64,000 nt of DNA from contig NZ_MJEJ02000044.1 of the NCBI RefSeq assembly GCF_002095435.2, forward strand, positions 1 through 64,000, given 5' to 3'. This DNA comes from Williamsia sp. 1138 (GTDB lineage: Bacteria > Actinomycetota > Actinomycetes > Mycobacteriales > Mycobacteriaceae). The notes beneath the pieces were generated by a model. The model saw only the letters and a program-made list of their open reading frames with translations, was not told where the DNA came from and searched no databases. This document shows positions 16,532-24,320 of this stretch, piece by piece. Numbering within the stretch: the first letter of the stretch is position 1; every line of letters starts with the position of its first letter. The translations under genes and the position numbers were made by a program.

Positions 16532-16833
16532 GTGGTGTCCCCGGACCTCGTATCCCGCATCCGTCCCTCCGGACAGATGTGCAGGAACGTCTCGATCACA
16601 ATGCGTGGCAATATCTTACGTCGACGAGTAGCGGAAAGCTCATGCGTTGACAGCATGGTGTATCCGAGATCGTGACGGCGTCGCGATTGGTTCTGCACAA
16701 CCCGCGGCGCCCGGCTCATGTCCTCCGCGGCGGCTGGGTGTCAACCGCGAAACCAGAATAGGCTGCTCTCGCGCGCCGCACAAGAGTCGCAGGCGGCACC
16801 GATGTACACCACCCCACTCGACCGAGGAGCGCC
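16532..16833. promoter_or_regulatory. divergent intergenic region before the acyl-CoA dehydrogenase gene
   Basis: About 300 bases with promoters expected for both directions. A TTGACA element occurs at 16647-16652 on the plus strand, but no convincing -10 partner was assigned. Nothing resembling an RNA gene or repeat is visible. Confidence 0.35.
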
Positions 16834-18018
16834 ATGACTCACAGGCCATCCCAGCCTCGCACCGATTCGCCTCGCCATCTGACCGAAGATCGACTGGCAA
16901 TCCGCGACCTGGCCCGTGATTTCGCGATGAAGGAGGTACTTCCGACAGCGAATGAACTCGACCCGGTCAAAGGCACCATTCCAGAAACGCTCAAGCAGTC
17001 GATGGCGGAGATCGGGTTCTTCGGAATCATGATCCCCGAGGAGTTCGGTGGCCTGGGTCTGGGAGTCTTCGAATACTGTCTGGTGGCCGAAGAATTGTCC
17101 CGGGCCTGGATGAGCGTGAGCGGTCTGCTCGCTCGCGGTAACGGCATGGGCGGCGGTTTCACACCCGCGCAGGAGGCAGACCTACTTCCCCGCGTTGCAC
17201 GCGGCGAGTACCTCGGCGCCTATGCTCTGTCGGAGGCCGACGCCGGGTCCGACGTCGCCAACATCGCCTGCAGGGCCATCCGCGACGGTGACGACTGGGT
17301 CGTCACCGGCACGAAGATGTGGTGCACGTATGCCTACGAGGCCGACTACATGGTCCTCTTCGCCAGAACAGATCCGGTCAAGGATCCCGCCAAACCCCAC
17401 CGAGGCATCAGCGCATTCTTGATCGACAAGCAGCGCAACGACTTTCCCGAGGGCATCTCGGGCACCAAGATCCGCAAGATCGGTTACTTCGGTTGGGATA
17501 CCTGGGAGTTGGCCTTCGACAATTTCCGGATTCCGAAAGACCGGTTGCTGGGAGAAGAGGGCAAGGGCTTTTACCTCGCAGTGTCCGGGCTCGAGGTCGG
17601 CCGCGCCCACACCGCCGCCCGTGCGATCGGGCTGGCTCGCGGCGCACTGGAGGATTCCATCGCGTACATGCATGCTCGACGGCAATTTGGACACCCCCTC
17701 GCCGACTTCCAGTACCTGCGGTTCAAGATCGCCAAGATGGCGGCGGACATCGAGGCAGCTCGTCAATTGATGTACTCCGTTGCGACCGACATCGACACCG
17801 GCCGACGCTGCTCGCTGGAGGCATCGATGTGCAAACTCGTCGCCACCGAGATGGCGGAACAGGTAACCAGTGAAGCCGTCCAGATCCACGGCGGCGCGGG
17901 CTACACCACCGACTTCCAGGTCGAACGATATTGGCGCGATGCGCGTTTGACCAAGATTTTCGAAGGCACCAGCGAAATACAGATGCGCATCATCTCCGAC
18001 GAACTCCTCGGACGGTAG
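16834..18018 (+). CDS. acyl-CoA dehydrogenase
   Basis: A 394-residue FAD-dependent acyl-CoA dehydrogenase that introduces the alpha,beta double bond in acyl-CoAs. The N-terminal helical part runs from about 15; the signature YALSEADAGSDVA (about 129-141) and W-cluster lie in the beta domain; GYFGWDTWELAFDNFRIP follows; the C-terminal helical domain has HARRQFGHPLADFQ and the motif QIHGGAGYTTDFQVERYWRDARLTKI in its usual position (about 350-375), with EGTSEIQ after it. A conserved catalytic Glu is expected in the latter area, but was not assigned. Preceded by a possible ribosome binding site GAGGAG. It has no close partner genes here. Confidence 0.94.
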   Translation: MTHRPSQPRTDSPRHLTEDRLAIRDLARDFAMKEVLPTANELDPVKGTIPETLKQSMAEIGFFGIMIPEEFGGLGLGVFEYCLVAEELSRAWMSVSGLLARGNGMGGGFTPAQEADLLPRVARGEYLGAYALSEADAGSDVANIACRAIRDGDDWVVTGTKMWCTYAYEADYMVLFARTDPVKDPAKPHRGISAFLIDKQRNDFPEGISGTKIRKIGYFGWDTWELAFDNFRIPKDRLLGEEGKGFYLAVSGLEVGRAHTAARAIGLARGALEDSIAYMHARRQFGHPLADFQYLRFKIAKMAADIEAARQLMYSVATDIDTGRRCSLEASMCKLVATEMAEQVTSEAVQIHGGAGYTTDFQVERYWRDARLTKIFEGTSEIQMRIISDELLGR

Positions 18019-18344
18019 CAAGGTTCGCGGGGGGGGGTGGCTCGCCACGTCGTCCAGTTGTTCAGGTCGTCCAGACGTCCGGCTCCACGCTGAGCACATC
18101 GCGTCAATTGATGTTGCGGTGTTTGTTCCCGAAGGTCGTGGGTATTCCGATCTCGACTGGTTGCTCCAGAATGCGGTGGTCTGTCTACGAGCACTGCCTG
18201 CACACCTCTTTCGAGCGGTTCTGTGCTCGTCTTTCGTCAAAAACATACCTGCACAATGTCTTCGCCGGACCTATCGTTCGGCGATCGAGGCATGGCCACG
18301 TTTCGGTACACCCGAAATCGGTTCGACGTGATCTGAGGAGACTC
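18019..18344 (+). other. long leader/intergenic region before the manganese catalase gene
   Basis: About 325 bases. It starts with a run of nine G (18029-18037 region), contains a SigF-like promoter at 18121-18145, and leaves a leader of roughly 190 bases to the catalase start. A 70-codon open frame (18119-18331) overlaps the promoter and is not called as a gene. Confidence 0.45.
18121..18145 (+). promoter_or_regulatory. SigF/SigB-like promoter for the manganese catalase
   Basis: GTTT (18121-18124), a 15-base spacer, then GGGTAT (18140-18145). This matches the established GTTT-N15-17-GGGTAT/C pattern of SigF-type stress sigma factors in Mycobacteriales. It sits about 200 bases upstream of the manganese catalase start. 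SigF control of a manganese catalase is known in Mycobacterium smegmatis, which supports the call; no experiment is available for this organism. Confidence 0.65.
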
Positions 18345-19286
18345 ATGTATCTGCACACTCAAGAATTGATCAACGAAATAATCGTCGACGAGCCCGATCC
18401 CGCCGCCGCGAATGCTCTCCAAGAGGGTCTTGGTGGACAGTTCGGTGAGATGCGAACCATGATGCAATATCTGTTCCAGTCCATGAACTTTCGCGGCGAC
18501 CCGGCCTCCAAGGCTTACAAGGATCTGCTCCAGGGTGTCGGAACCGAGGAGATCAGTCACGTCGAACTCATCGGCACGACCATCTCCCGCCTGCTGGATG
18601 GCTCCCCAGAGTACAAGGGTAAGAAGACCGACCCTGTCGACAAACCGGGCGCAAAGGGGGCTACGCCGCTCAACATCGCCCTCGATACCAGCAACATTCA
18701 CCATTATCTCGTCGGCGCACAGGGAGCGCTCCCGGTAGACGCCGCCGGCAACCCGTGGTCCGGTTCCTATGTGTACAACAGCGGCAATCTGGTCCTGGAC
18801 CTGCTCTACAACCTGATGCTCGAGTCGACCGGGCGACTCCAGAAGTGCCGAATCTACGAGATGACCGACAACAAGGCTGCGCGGTCGACGATCTCGTACC
18901 TGATCGTGCGTGACCAGGCCCACGAGAACGCCTTCGCCAAGGCACTGGAGAGCCTCGGGGTGAACTGGGGTTCGGTACTTCCCATTCCCAAGACGAATGC
19001 CGAACGCTTTCCCGAGGTGAAGAAGCTGGTCGACAAGGGACTGCAGAGCATTCAGTACACGTTCAGCGCAGACGACAAGAGTCAGGCGGCGAAGCTCTAT
19101 CGCGGGGCGTCGCCGTCGGGTGACGGGACCGAACTGTCCACTGCGATCAAGCCCGAGGGTTTTCCGATGACCATCGCGCCGGAGCGACGCGAGGAGTTCG
19201 CGCCGGGCCTGGACAAGGATCTGCTGGCGCTCATCCAGGCAACGGCCGAGGTGGAGATCGCCGCAGCGAACGACCCTGGTAAGTAG
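18345..19286 (+). CDS. manganese catalase
   Basis: A 313-residue, non-heme, dinuclear manganese catalase with ferritin-like fold, which disproportionates hydrogen peroxide in the cytoplasm. Likely metal ligands: Glu at about 35 (QFGEMRTMMQY), Glu and His at about 69 and 72 (GTEEISHVEL), and a later Glu/His pair in LESTGRL and RDQAHENAF. The start at ATG 18345 is supported by TGAGGAG directly upstream; the open frame further upstream is not conserved sequence. A SigF-like promoter is about 200 bases upstream, so a general-stress role is likely. Confidence 0.94.
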   Translation: MYLHTQELINEIIVDEPDPAAANALQEGLGGQFGEMRTMMQYLFQSMNFRGDPASKAYKDLLQGVGTEEISHVELIGTTISRLLDGSPEYKGKKTDPVDKPGAKGATPLNIALDTSNIHHYLVGAQGALPVDAAGNPWSGSYVYNSGNLVLDLLYNLMLESTGRLQKCRIYEMTDNKAARSTISYLIVRDQAHENAFAKALESLGVNWGSVLPIPKTNAERFPEVKKLVDKGLQSIQYTFSADDKSQAAKLYRGASPSGDGTELSTAIKPEGFPMTIAPERREEFAPGLDKDLLALIQATAEVEIAAANDPGK

Positions 19287-19327
19287 CGGTCACCCGGGGG
19301 CGAAGACGGTGACGTCGTCGCCCCCGG

Positions 19328-20716
19328 TCACCAGGCCAGCGCCGGTTCGGCCTCCGCGACGTCGACCCCGACTGCGGTCGACGCCACACGTCGAACGTCG
19401 AACAGGGCTCTAAGCAGTTCGTCCTCCGTGATCTGTGCATCCTTCGACCACCGACGCGATCGATGACGCGCACGCGACGACCACACGATCACCGCCGCCG
19501 CCTGTGATCGGTCGAAATCGACAACCACCTGACCTGCCTCTCCCGGCGCGAGTTCTTCTACGAGAAGCGGAAGACTGTTCTCGGAGAACATCACTCGTCC
19601 GCTCACCTCGGCATAGAAGCGACAGCGGCCGAGTATCGCCGGGCCCGGATACCCTACGCAGACGCGCGAGTCCTCGATTCCCAGAGCATCGTGAAGAGTG
19701 TTCGCCGCGGGCCCACGCAGCCACACCCGACCGTCGACGCCGCGCAGTACGCTCGCGACCGTCTGCAGCAACGACGGCGCGGTATGACCCTCGGTGTCGA
19801 CGACGACAGTCAGGTCAGGAACCGGATACCCCAGGCCCGCGGTCCTGGCGGCAGGATCGGTGATCAGCGGGGCAAGCGCCAGAGCTTCGGCGTTCTTGGC
19901 TGCGAGCCGGTCCGGGACCGGTCGCTCGGCCCAATCGGGACCGTCGTGCCACGCGACCGCAGCGGGTTCGTGGGCGAACACTGCGCCCATCATGAATGCA
20001 CGATTGGCCAGCTCCCAGTCCTCTCCCCCGTAGTGCACAAAGGTGGAGTCGAAACCGCCTATGTCGTCGAAGAGCTCACGGCTGCAGGTGAACACGGCGC
20101 TGATCACATACTTGTACCCGTCCCATCCCGGCCTGAGGAGATCCGACGTGCGTCGGTAGGCGTCCTTCAGCCATCGGGGTTCGCGTTCGTCGTAAGATCG
20201 TGCGGCCACGAGATTCTCGGCGAACCACTCGCCGACCCGTCCCGGGACGACACCTCCCAGATCCGCATGCAACCTGCGCCCGACCACGATCGAGTCCGGC
20301 GCCACCGCCGGCAGTCTGATGGCCTGGCGGACATAATCGGGGGTGGGGACGGTATCCGCATCGAGAAAGCAGAGAATCGACCCCGCCGACGCGGCCGCCC
20401 CGAGATTGCGGGCGGCAGCTGCCCGAAATCCCTTGTCCTCCTGTCGCACCACCACCACGGACAGAGAGGACGACCAGTGCTCGACGTCCGGCGGATCGGT
20501 CGAGCCGTCGTCGGCGACCACGACCTCCATGCGGTCTGCCGGATACGTCTGGGCCGTGAGCGCCTCGAGGACCAGCGACAGTTGCCGAGGCTGGTTGTAG
20601 TACGGGATGACCACGCTGACCAGAGGTGTTGTCGAGCGTTCATCGGCGAGGTCCCACCGATTGTCCGGTAGGACAACCCGCCCGCCCTGTAGCCGGATGA
20701 CGTTCACGCGCTCCAC
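19328..20716 (-). CDS. glycosyltransferase family 2
   Basis: A 462-residue protein. The N-terminal GT-A domain shows VSVVIPYYNQPRQLSLVL, VVVADDGSTDPP and the metal-binding DXD in CFLDADTVPTP (about 115-125), then GFDSTFVHYGGEDWELANR with the acceptor-side ED motif (about 225-245). The C-terminal third (about 300-462) is not a recognised catalytic module; it may be a second nucleotide- or acceptor-binding part. It transfers a sugar from a nucleotide-sugar donor to an unknown acceptor. It is the last gene of a three-gene minus-strand unit and overlaps the preceding gene by 13 bases. Confidence 0.9.
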   Translation of the reverse strand: MERVNVIRLQGGRVVLPDNRWDLADERSTTPLVSVVIPYYNQPRQLSLVLEALTAQTYPADRMEVVVADDGSTDPPDVEHWSSSLSVVVVRQEDKGFRAAAARNLGAAASAGSILCFLDADTVPTPDYVRQAIRLPAVAPDSIVVGRRLHADLGGVVPGRVGEWFAENLVAARSYDEREPRWLKDAYRRTSDLLRPGWDGYKYVISAVFTCSRELFDDIGGFDSTFVHYGGEDWELANRAFMMGAVFAHEPAAVAWHDGPDWAERPVPDRLAAKNAEALALAPLITDPAARTAGLGYPVPDLTVVVDTEGHTAPSLLQTVASVLRGVDGRVWLRGPAANTLHDALGIEDSRVCVGYPGPAILGRCRFYAEVSGRVMFSENSLPLLVEELAPGEAGQVVVDFDRSQAAAVIVWSSRARHRSRRWSKDAQITEDELLRALFDVRRVASTAVGVDVAEAEPALAW

Positions 20717-21714
20717 CGTCGTAGCAGCCGGTCGTATTCCTGGGCGACCTCGACCGCGGTCGGTGACGTCGTCACCGCTGAGTCGGTCCAGGTGTGTTCA
20801 GGGCTCGCAACCGCGTCCGCGACCGCAGACCGCAACGCGTCGTTGTTGTTCGGATGCATCGCCACCACGTCGGGTGACCGCGCCGCCAGTTCCAGGGTGT
20901 AAGCCGTCCTGGGAACCAGCGGCCTGCGTCCCGCCGAGATCCAGGCATTGATCGAACCAGACGCAGACATGTGCCGGTGGTACGCCACCGGGACGGTGAC
21001 TTCGGCCATACGTCGACGCAGTTCGTCGTCGGTGAGGAAACCGGTGATCTCGCAGGTGCGCCCGGAGTCCGCTGCGATCTTCCCCAAGTCGTCGACAAGA
21101 TGGTCATGACCCGGAGAAGGAGTTCCGAGTGCGAGAAAGCCGACCGACGGGTCGAGATCGGCCATCGCCTGCAACGTTTCCAGATGCCCTTTTCCCGGAT
21201 ACAGAAATCCGAGGACCCCGACAGTCACCTCTCGCGTGAGCGACGGCTTCTCGACCCGAACACCCTCGAACATGAGGGGCACAACCTGCACCTCGATGGA
21301 CGCATCGACGAACTGCGCAAACAGTGCAGCCTCGTGGTGACTCGAGACGATCACCCCCGCCGCCTGCCGCGCCACCGCAGCGTAGAAGGCCGCGCGGGGG
21401 CGCATGCCCGGACCATCGGACGGTTGCGGCACATCGTGCAACGTCACCGAGACGGGCCGCCGAAGGTTCGCCATCGTCGAGAGCAGACTCCGTTGTGCTG
21501 CCGCGGGGCTACGGCCGAACAGCTTGTCGGTGACATGAATGTGCACGATGCCGCACTCGAGCGCAGCGGCACGGCAGCCGAGATGCGGCGCGCCATCGAG
21601 AAGCAGCCGGTGATCCGCGCCGATCACCATCGCGGCGTCGAGAACCGAACGTGCGTAACGGACGACGCCGTGAGAACGGGGGCCGAGGACAAAGTGCCCG
21701 ATGGGTCGGGTCAT
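20704..21714 (-). CDS. glycosyltransferase, GT4-like (GT-B fold)
   Basis: A 336-residue protein from ATG 21714, which overlaps the stop of the WcbI-like gene (ATGA). It has an N-terminal half with HGVVRYARSVLDAA and VSVTLHDVPQPSDG, and a C-terminal half with VTVGVLGFLYPGKGHLETLQAM, ITGFLTDDELRRRMAEV and SASGSINAWISAGRRPLVPRT, the layout of GT4 donor-binding domains. The donor-site Glu typical of the family is not obvious in the last segment. It probably transfers a sugar in the same pathway as its two neighbours. Confidence 0.8.
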   Translation of the reverse strand: MTRPIGHFVLGPRSHGVVRYARSVLDAAMVIGADHRLLLDGAPHLGCRAAALECGIVHIHVTDKLFGRSPAAAQRSLLSTMANLRRPVSVTLHDVPQPSDGPGMRPRAAFYAAVARQAAGVIVSSHHEAALFAQFVDASIEVQVVPLMFEGVRVEKPSLTREVTVGVLGFLYPGKGHLETLQAMADLDPSVGFLALGTPSPGHDHLVDDLGKIAADSGRTCEITGFLTDDELRRRMAEVTVPVAYHRHMSASGSINAWISAGRRPLVPRTAYTLELAARSPDVVAMHPNNNDALRSAVADAVASPEHTWTDSAVTTSPTAVEVAQEYDRLLRRWSA

Positions 21715-22631
21715 GAAAGTCCCAGGATGTCGATCAACTCGACATACCGGTCCAGCGCAGCCTCGATGAACTCCGGATGTTCCGCGTACCAGGCCAACTG
21801 CCGCTCGTGGACGTACTCGTCGCTCATCGGCAGGCCGCCGACCAGCCAATCCTCTCGCGCGCTCGCGGTGAGACCGAGCGCATCAACGACTCCCTGATTC
21901 AACGGTGCCCGAACATTGCCCAGCAACTCGCGATCCGGCGAAGACGGCCCGCCGGCGCCGAGCTCGTCGAGGATGCGACCTGCCAAGGTGAGCAGCACGC
22001 GGTTGCCCGGATGGTTGATCGTGTGGGCCGCGTCAGCTCCGAGCCCGAGCAGAACATCAGAAATCGGGATATCGCACTGCCGACGCTCGCGAGCCGCGAG
22101 TTGCTCGACACTCCACTGCGCCGCAGCGCGAACACGATCAGGTTCGAGTTCGATGTCCCAATCCCCGAACGACGTCCGTCGATCTCGCGCAGCCACAACG
22201 GTTCTCAAGTCGTGGTACGGGACTGCCGCGGGCGTCGCGGCAGGACTCTCCGGATGCCTGACGATCACCTGGAATGGGTACAACCCGCCGTACCGGATCA
22301 CCGGCCACACAATCCGAGTCGCCGAGGGTGCAATCTCGATCAGATCCTGCCCGCCGATCGGCAATCCCCGGTATCCCGCGCGCACCGGTTGCGTGACGAT
22401 CACTGCAGCGCGCCGGACCAGCCGTTCGACCGACGGCATGTCGCCGGCCTCGAGTTCATGGACGGGCGGCACCCGCACGGTCCGGTACGGAATGTCGACA
22501 GAGGACGAGATCGCGATGCGCAGGGCTTCTGCCTGGCAATTGCCCCACACGAGCAGAAGATCCCGGCCGTCGGCATCAGGTTCGTCCGAGACGCCGTAGA
22601 ACTCGCCGTAGTGCAACGTCCGCCCGTCCAC
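21711..22631 (-). CDS. WcbI-like polysaccharide biosynthesis protein
   Basis: A 306-residue protein. WcbI-family proteins are known from capsule clusters and are proposed acetyltransferases. The defining GNCQAEAL motif is at about 30-37, followed by PPVHELEAGD, VIVTQPVRAGYRGL and WPVIRYGGLYPFQ, all typical of the family. It is the first gene of the unit WcbI - GT4 - GT2, joined by four-base and 13-base overlaps. The unit probably decorates a surface polysaccharide or glycolipid. There is no flippase or polymerase in the window, so the product is likely a modification, not a full polymer; this is inference. Confidence 0.85.
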   Translation of the reverse strand: MDGRTLHYGEFYGVSDEPDADGRDLLLVWGNCQAEALRIAISSSVDIPYRTVRVPPVHELEAGDMPSVERLVRRAAVIVTQPVRAGYRGLPIGGQDLIEIAPSATRIVWPVIRYGGLYPFQVIVRHPESPAATPAAVPYHDLRTVVAARDRRTSFGDWDIELEPDRVRAAAQWSVEQLAARERRQCDIPISDVLLGLGADAAHTINHPGNRVLLTLAGRILDELGAGGPSSPDRELLGNVRAPLNQGVVDALGLTASAREDWLVGGLPMSDEYVHERQLAWYAEHPEFIEAALDRYVELIDILGLS

Positions 22632-22746
22632 CTCACACCTTCCGCTTCTGCCCTCCGTCCCCGGGGTATCCGATCCGCGCCAGACGCAATCATCGAGTTC
22701 GTCACTCTGGACGACCCCCGGTGGAACCTATCTGCCCGCGTCGCCT

Positions 22747-23028
22747 TCAGTCTCGAGGCGTTTTGGAGCGAAGCCGATCGCGAAGGGCCCGCGCCCGTCC
22801 CGTGCGGTGCTCGTGCTGCAGGTGCGGCTGGTTGTCATGCGGTTGCTGCGACTTCTTCCTGCGCGGTAAGAGGATGACCACAACGATCACAACGATGGCG
22901 ATCACGACGAATGCGACGATTCCATGAGTCCTGCGACCCTCTTTCCTGTGTCCGCGGGGCCCCTGCCTGACGGTGGCGGGACCGGCATACCTGTCGGATA
23001 TCCACTGGCAAGGTCCGGGAAACACCAC
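22747..23028 (-). CDS. small single-span membrane protein, start uncertain
   Basis: A 93-residue frame from ATG 23028 whose convincing part begins at HGIVAFVVIAIVVIVVVILL (about 35-54), one membrane span followed by RRKKSQQ and a basic, His-rich tail. The region before residue 35 is not protein-like and has a weak ribosome binding site. A better-placed ATG (plus-strand bases 22923-22925), seven bases after an AGGA, is out of frame by one base with the span, so a one-base sequence error or frameshift is possible. No family was recognised. It overlaps the start region of the divergent FUSC transcription unit. Confidence 0.45.
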   Translation of the reverse strand: MVFPGPCQWISDRYAGPATVRQGPRGHRKEGRRTHGIVAFVVIAIVVIVVVILLPRRKKSQQPHDNQPHLQHEHRTGRARALRDRLRSKTPRD

Positions 23029-23037
23029 CCCACCCCG

Positions 23038-23062
23038 GTTTGCTCACCGGTCAGACGGGTAC
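23038..23062 (+). promoter_or_regulatory. SigF/SigB-like promoter for the FUSC transporter gene
   Basis: GTTT (23038-23041), a 15-base spacer, then GGGTAC (23057-23062), the SigF-type pattern. A transcription start near 23070 fits the ribosome binding site GGAAGGA at 23087-23093 and supports a start codon at 23097 or 23106, not at the upstream ATG 23040, which would lie inside the promoter. Confidence 0.6.
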
Positions 23063-23096
23063 CGCTGGAACCCAGGCCCACATCTCGGAAGGATCT

Positions 23097-24215
23097 GTGT
23101 ACGGCGTGTCACTCTTCGCGGCTACCAGGAGGTGGGCTCGCCGCGGCGGCGTACTGGCCGCGCCGGGGACGTGGTTGCGGCGAGCGGTCACGCAGTCCGG
23201 CATGGAGCGTGCAGCGCTGCTACAAGCGATCAAGGCGAGCGTCGCTGCTGTGATCGCGTGGGTGATCGCAGCCGACGTACTCCACTTCTCGCAGCCGTTC
23301 CTGGCTCCGTGGTCCGCCATCTTCATCGTCGCCGCGACCGTCTATCGGTCCATCCATTCCGCGGCCCAACAGTTGGCGGCGGCTTTCATCGCGGTCATCT
23401 TGGCGAGCGTGGCGACCGGGCTCATCCGGTGGGACCTGCTCGCTCTGTTCGTCGCAGTGCTTGTCGGCCTGCTGATCGGACAGTGGCGCTTCTTCGGTGA
23501 CAGCGGGACCTGGATCGGTATCACCGCTCTGCTGATCATGACGTCGGGATCGATGGAGGAATCCGCGTTGGTCGACAGGCTCATCGAGACCGCGATCGGT
23601 GCGGCCATCGGCATCGCCGTCAATGCCGCCATAGCCCCGCCGGTCTATCAACTCAAAGCTGCGGACGCCATCGCGCGAGTTGCCGAAGACCTCGCCGACG
23701 TGCTGGAGCACATGGGTGAGGCGGCTATCAGCGACGACCGGCAGCGTTTCGATTCCGGTATGCGGGCGCGTGCGGCCGTCGTGCTCATGCGCGACGCCGA
23801 GCAAGCCGTTGCACTCGATCGTGAGAGTCGGCGCCTCAACCCGAGACTGCGAACTGGTGGAGTGGGATCCGATCACGAAAACATATTGTCTGCGCTGCGA
23901 CACGCCTGGTCACACGTGGAAGAACTCGGTAAAACCCTGCAGACCACCCGGCAAGAATCGGGTCCGTTCGAGGAGCGGACGCGACAGTGTCTGGCGGACA
24001 TGTTCGCCCAGCTGGCGGATCTGGTTCGGCGGTGTTCCGACGATACGGCGACCGCGACCGATGTCGAGCAGTCGGCGGCCGACGCGGGCCGAAGGCTCGA
24101 CTCGGTGGAACAGATTCTCGAGTCGACGGATTCGGTGACCATCAGTTCAGTGGCAAGACTGGTGACCATCACCGCCCCGGCACGCCACATCATCCGGGAA
24201 TTGTCATCGCGATGA
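23097..24215 (+). CDS. FUSC-family membrane transporter (aromatic acid exporter-like)
   Basis: A 372-residue membrane protein from GTG 23097 (GTG 23106 is close; ATG 23040 overlaps a promoter). Residues about 30-165 hold five to six hydrophobic segments; the core segments are AALLQAIKASVAAVIAWVIA, PWSAIFIVAATVYRSIHSAAQQL and LIETAIGAAIGIAVNAAIAPPVY, typical of FUSC/ArAE proteins. The C-terminal half is helical and charged, with likely coiled coils. Relatives export aromatic acids or similar compounds. A SigF-like promoter precedes the gene. The YdeP-type oxidoreductase follows in the same direction after about 105 bases. Confidence 0.85.
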   Translation: MYGVSLFAATRRWARRGGVLAAPGTWLRRAVTQSGMERAALLQAIKASVAAVIAWVIAADVLHFSQPFLAPWSAIFIVAATVYRSIHSAAQQLAAAFIAVILASVATGLIRWDLLALFVAVLVGLLIGQWRFFGDSGTWIGITALLIMTSGSMEESALVDRLIETAIGAAIGIAVNAAIAPPVYQLKAADAIARVAEDLADVLEHMGEAAISDDRQRFDSGMRARAAVVLMRDAEQAVALDRESRRLNPRLRTGGVGSDHENILSALRHAWSHVEELGKTLQTTRQESGPFEERTRQCLADMFAQLADLVRRCSDDTATATDVEQSAADAGRRLDSVEQILESTDSVTISSVARLVTITAPARHIIRELSSR

Positions 24216-24320
24216 CCGCCGGAGCACCAGGCGTGAGGACCGGCCCGACGGGGTAACCATGATTCACGCAGGCCATCGAACGACGCCTTGCCGTGAGCGC
24301 GCGACAGACGAAGGGGCACC

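Noticed and set aside
18119-18331. 70-codon frame before the manganese catalase
   Set aside because: It overlaps the SigF-like promoter and has no ribosome binding site or recognised similarity.
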